Assembly (NCBI RefSeq): GCF_000406165.1
Contig: NZ_CM001977.1
Location: 2,927,064 to 2,991,063 of the forward strand
Direction: 5' to 3'
DNA: 64,000 bases
Source: Dickeya zeae NCPPB 2538
Lineage (GTDB): Bacteria; Pseudomonadota; Gammaproteobacteria; Enterobacterales; Enterobacteriaceae
The translations under genes were made by a program, and so were the position numbers. Below, piece after piece: positions 60,800 through 64,000 of the stretch. A model generated the notes under the pieces. The model was not told the origin of the DNA, did not search any database, and saw only the letters and a program-made list of their open reading frames with translations. The stretch's first letter is position 1; each line of letters starts with the position of its first letter.

Positions 60800-61465
60800 T
60801 TATTTCATATTTTGCCGCGTCATGGCGCGCTTATGCCGCCAGAACTCGATCAACCCCGGCAAAATGGAGATGAAGATGATCGCCACGATCAATAACTTCA
60901 GGTTCTCCTGCACCACCGGCAAGTCGCCAAACAGGTAACCGGCATAGGTGAATAACAACACCCACAACACGGCCCCGGTCACGTTATACAGCGCGAACTC
61001 GCGATAACGCATATGCCCCATCCCGGCGACAAAGGGCGCGAATGTTCTCACAATCGGTACAAATCGCGCCAGAATTATTGTCTTGCCACCGTGACGCTCG
61101 TAAAACGCATGGGTGCGATCCAGGTAGCTGCGGCGGAAAATGCGTGAGTGAGGATTGCGGAACAATTTTTCACCGAACAATCGACCGATAGTGTAATTCA
61201 CCGCATCCCCCAGCACGGCTGCGACCAACATCAGCGCTACCATGGTGTGGACGTTCAGGTCGTTGGTCGGCAGCGAAGCCAGCGCACCAGCGACAAACAA
61301 CAACGAGTCGCCAGGCAGGAACGGCGTCACTACCAACCCGGTTTCACAAAACAAAATCAGGAACAATATGGCATAAACCCATATGCCATACTGCGCCACC
61401 AGCTCAGCCAGATGCACATCAATGTGCAAGATAAAATCAATCATAAACCGTATAATATCGAGCAT
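60800..61465 (-). CDS. dedA: DedA family inner-membrane protein
   Basis: A polytopic membrane protein of 221 residues; DedA proteins act in lipid flipping (C55-P related) and envelope homeostasis. The hallmark [24 protein letters not shown] and GRFGE-like [25 protein letters not shown] blocks are present. [24 protein letters not shown] carries the conserved Arg. ATG 61465 follows GGACG. It lies between truA and accD in the E. coli order. Confidence 0.96.
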   Translation of the reverse strand: MLDIIRFMIDFILHIDVHLAELVAQYGIWVYAILFLILFCETGLVVTPFLPGDSLLFVAGALASLPTNDLNVHTMVALMLVAAVLGDAVNYTIGRLFGEKLFRNPHSRIFRRSYLDRTHAFYERHGGKTIILARFVPIVRTFAPFVAGMGHMRYREFALYNVTGAVLWVLLFTYAGYLFGDLPVVQENLKLLIVAIIFISILPGLIEFWRHKRAMTRQNMK

Positions 61466-61500
61466 AATCGCGTCCTTATTCAGTTCAATACCGACTCAAT

Positions 61501-62364
61501 TCATATCAATGTCGGCTTCGCCGTCACGTCGGTGTCGCTTATCTCATCAGGCAAAAAGAGCGGTCCCATCGACGCGCAGGGAATCCCGAAATGCGCTGGA
61601 TAGTCCACAGCAACCAGATACAATCCATCCGCCTTTGCCGTCGCGGCAGCCAGCGTGCGATCTTTCGCCGCCAGCAGCTCAGCCATCCAGTTCTCCGGCT
61701 GGTTGCCGCACCCGATCTCCATCAGGCTGCCGACAATATTACGCACCATGTGATGCACAAAAGCGTTGGCCTTGATGTCTACCACCACATAATCACCCAG
61801 ACGCGTTACCCGCAGGTGCATCAGGTTACGCCAGGGCGTACGTGACTGGCATTGCACCGCCCGAAACGAGGTAAAGTCGTTCTCGCCCAACAGGCACTGA
61901 CCGGCTCGATGCATCCGCTCGGCATCCAGTGGCAGGTAATAATGCGTCACCCCATGCGACAGGATGGCTGGCCGAAAACGCCGGTTATAAATCACATAGC
62001 GATAACGGCGCGCTGTGGCGCTAAAACGGGCGTGAAACGCCTCATTCACCGTGTTGACCCAACGCACGGCGATATCCGGTGGCAGATTGGCATTCACCCC
62101 CATCGTCCAGGCGGCGTCTTTGCGCACGGCGTGGGTCGTGAAATGCACCACCTGTCCGGTTGCATGCACCCCGGCATCGGTACGACCGGCGCAAAACACA
62201 TCGATACGCTCGTTCGCCACCTGAGATAATGCCGCTTCCAGACACCCCTGAACGCTGTCTACCTCGGCCTGACGCTGCCAGCCGTAATAGCGACTGCCGT
62301 CATATTCAATCCCCAGGGCGATTTTCAGCGGTGCCTCATCGTCCGCATGCTGCAACGCCGTCAT
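61501..62364 (-). CDS. truA: tRNA pseudouridine synthase TruA
   Basis: Makes pseudouridine at positions 38-40 of the tRNA anticodon arm. The 287-residue product has the catalytic Asp63 in [11 protein letters not shown]. Other family blocks are [28 protein letters not shown] and [16 protein letters not shown]. The C-terminus runs about 15 residues beyond E. coli ([15 protein letters not shown]). The ATG overlaps the usg stop by one base, suggesting coupling. Confidence 0.97.
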   Translation of the reverse strand: MTALQHADDEAPLKIALGIEYDGSRYYGWQRQAEVDSVQGCLEAALSQVANERIDVFCAGRTDAGVHATGQVVHFTTHAVRKDAAWTMGVNANLPPDIAVRWVNTVNEAFHARFSATARRYRYVIYNRRFRPAILSHGVTHYYLPLDAERMHRAGQCLLGENDFTSFRAVQCQSRTPWRNLMHLRVTRLGDYVVVDIKANAFVHHMVRNIVGSLMEIGCGNQPENWMAELLAAKDRTLAAATAKADGLYLVAVDYPAHFGIPCASMGPLFLPDEISDTDVTAKPTLI

Positions 62365-63374
62365 TACCCCAGGTACTCCTCAATCAGCCGTTCCGCGGTT
62401 TCTATCGCCATCAACGCACCGCCGAAGCGGATGTTGTCGGCCACCGACCAGAACTGCAACAGCTCAGGTATGCCGTAATCGTTACGCAGACAGCCAATAC
62501 TCAGTTGTACATTGCCAGAGGCATCTTCCACCTGCGTCGGGTAGTCATCTTCTTCGCTCAGAACGATATCACCCGCCTGCGACAGCACATCACGCGCTTC
62601 ATCGGCAGACAACGGGCGCAACGCTTCCAGATGCACCACCTGCGCATGACCGTAAAACACCGGTGATTGTACGCAACTGACCGATATCGGCAGGCCGTCA
62701 TCCTGCAATACCTTACGCACCTGATCGACCAGCCGACGCTCTTCACGCACACTGCCTTCGCCATCGGCCAGCAGCGGCAACACATTGAACGCCAGTTGTT
62801 TCGGGAACAAGCTCGCTTCAGCCGGAATGCCGTTGAGCAGACGTGCGCTTTGGCCCGCCAAATCATCGACGGCCGCTTTACCATACGCCGACACCGATAA
62901 CAGGTTGCTGACGTGCAGACGCGACAACCCAGCCTGCTCCGTCAACGGTTTGATCGCCGTGAGCAACTGGCTGGTCAGGCTATCCGCCACCGCCACGATA
63001 TTGCGATTCCGGTAATCCCCCAGCACATGCGGATTCACCCCTGGCACCACCAGCGGGACATCCGGCTCTAGCGCAAACAGGCCGCTACTGTCGATAACCA
63101 GACACCCAGCGTCGCCTGCAGCTTGTGCATAGCGAGCACTAGCTTCCACACCGGCGACGAAAAAGGCCAGTTGCACCTGCGACCAGTCGAAATCAGCCGC
63201 GTCTTCTACCCGCAGCGAACGGCCGTTAAAACGCAAACTCTCACCGGCACTGTTTTCACTCGCCAGCGCATAGAGCTCACCCACGGGAAACTCACGCTCC
63301 TGCAATAGCTCCAGCAACGCGGTGCCGACAGCGCCGGTCGCTCCCAGCAACGCGATATTCCAGCCATTGGACAT
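62364..63374 (-). CDS. usg: USG-1, aspartate-semialdehyde dehydrogenase-like protein
   Basis: A homologue of aspartate-semialdehyde dehydrogenase (336 residues) found beside truA in enterics. The NADP motif [14 protein letters not shown] is at 11-24. The position of the catalytic cysteine is Ser132 in [11 protein letters not shown], where true enzymes have an NC motif, so dehydrogenase activity is doubtful. The role is unknown. It starts at 63374 and runs one base into truA. pdxB precedes it by 85 bases. Confidence 0.93.
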   Translation of the reverse strand: MSNGWNIALLGATGAVGTALLELLQEREFPVGELYALASENSAGESLRFNGRSLRVEDAADFDWSQVQLAFFVAGVEASARYAQAAGDAGCLVIDSSGLFALEPDVPLVVPGVNPHVLGDYRNRNIVAVADSLTSQLLTAIKPLTEQAGLSRLHVSNLLSVSAYGKAAVDDLAGQSARLLNGIPAEASLFPKQLAFNVLPLLADGEGSVREERRLVDQVRKVLQDDGLPISVSCVQSPVFYGHAQVVHLEALRPLSADEARDVLSQAGDIVLSEEDDYPTQVEDASGNVQLSIGCLRNDYGIPELLQFWSVADNIRFGGALMAIETAERLIEEYLG

Positions 63375-63459
63375 GTGGTTGTACTCCCCAAGAATAATGA
63401 ATAAAACACACCGGACGATGATGACATCGCCCGGATTAATCTGATTTTGATACAGGAAA

Positions 63460-64000
63460 TTAGCGTTCGTTCACCGACGCGGTGAAACCTAACCGGTTCA
63501 GTTGCTCAGCGCTTTCGCGATCAGCGCAGACAACATGCAACGATGACCACTCGCGCCGCTCCTGATAGCACTTACGCAACCGATCGAATTCACCAGGTAT
63601 CTGTGCGACCTGACGCAATAAGGCATCATCGCGGCGCACATCATACACCAGATGCACCAGTCGTTTGAGTTGATACTCATCGAGCGGCACCGTCAGGCTC
63701 ACCTGAGCCAGTTCCGGCGTTGGCAACAACGATGACAAGGCGACCTGTTGCGGTTGGCCGATAAAACGGCTCCAGGCTTCGAACACCTGCGTGGTGCCGC
63801 GTGCTTTGCCTTCCAGCGTATAACCGGCGATATGGGCCGTGCCAATGTCGACCCGTTCCAGCAGTTCGAGAGATAGCTCTGGCTCGGGTTCCCACACATC
63901 CAGCACCACGCTAAGGTGTTGGCCGCGTTTAAGGGCAGCCAGCAAGGCAGCGTTGTCCACCACCGGGCCACGACAGGCATTAATCAGGATGGTGCCTGCT
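63460..64000 (-). CDS. pdxB: Erythronate-4-phosphate dehydrogenase PdxB, 5' end outside window
   Basis: Partial: only the C-terminal 179 codons are in the window; the N-terminus is beyond the right edge. PdxB oxidises 4-phosphoerythronate in pyridoxal phosphate synthesis. The visible part opens with [15 protein letters not shown], covering the catalytic-domain Arg and the dehydrogenase signature, then [10 protein letters not shown] and the [21 protein letters not shown] block with the active His. The PdxB-specific C-terminal dimerisation domain follows to the stop. The internal methionine at 63963 is not the start. Confidence 0.96.
   Translation of the reverse strand, partial: AGTILINACRGPVVDNAALLAALKRGQHLSVVLDVWEPEPELSLELLERVDIGTAHIAGYTLEGKARGTTQVFEAWSRFIGQPQQVALSSLLPTPELAQVSLTVPLDEYQLKRLVHLVYDVRRDDALLRQVAQIPGEFDRLRKCYQERREWSSLHVVCADRESAEQLNRLGFTASVNER

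Overview
The window is chromosomal DNA of an enterobacterium of the soft-rot group; Dickeya is the best guess and Pectobacterium the main alternative. Protein sequences track Escherichia coli closely across the right two thirds. Gene order from pdxB to nuoN is the E. coli order (pdxB-usg-truA-dedA-accD-folC-dedD-cvpA-purF-ubiX-his transport-yfcH/G/E/D-pta-ackA-yfbV/U/T/S/R-alaA-lrhA-nuoA..N), here read backwards. The LrhA orthologue has the form known as PecT/HexA in soft-rot bacteria. No tRNA, rRNA, CRISPR array, transposase or phage gene was recognised.

Layout. 1-3.0 kb: a MocR-type regulator, a class I glutamine amidotransferase and ylaC. 3.1-15.9 kb: an uptake [NiFe]-hydrogenase-2 locus in which hybOABCDE continues directly into hypABCDEF on the minus strand, headed by a perfect FNR box. 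16.4-19.7 kb: ybiT, a PhzF-like enzyme, and a 29-codon gene with CRP-like sites and its own terminator. 19.7-34.8 kb: the complete respiratory complex I operon nuoA-N with fused nuoCD. 35.5-43.6 kb: lrhA/pecT, a 1.3 kb gene-poor spacer, alaA and yfbR-V. 44.0-47.5 kb: ackA-pta. 47.6-54.0 kb: yfcD, E, G, H and the basic amino acid importer. 54.4-64.0 kb: ubiX, purF-cvpA, dedD, folC, accD, dedA, truA, usg and the start of pdxB, which runs off the right edge.

How it works together. Hydrogenase-2 feeds electrons from H2 to quinone in anaerobic respiration, complex I feeds electrons from NADH to quinone, and Pta-AckA interconverts acetyl-CoA and acetate. LrhA/PecT is a global regulator of motility and virulence in this group. 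The hydrogenase genes interrupt the enteric backbone next to nuoN.

Points for a second look: a 136-base folded element between hypE and hypF; an extreme histidine-rich insert in HypB; the unannotated 29-codon gene; a 10-base match to the ArcZ sRNA seed in the lrhA/pecT leader; a sigma-54/NtrC-type promoter before a single LAO-like binding protein gene; and a dedD reading frame broken at a seven-A run. No entirely new multi-gene system was found; most of the window is ordinary enteric core.
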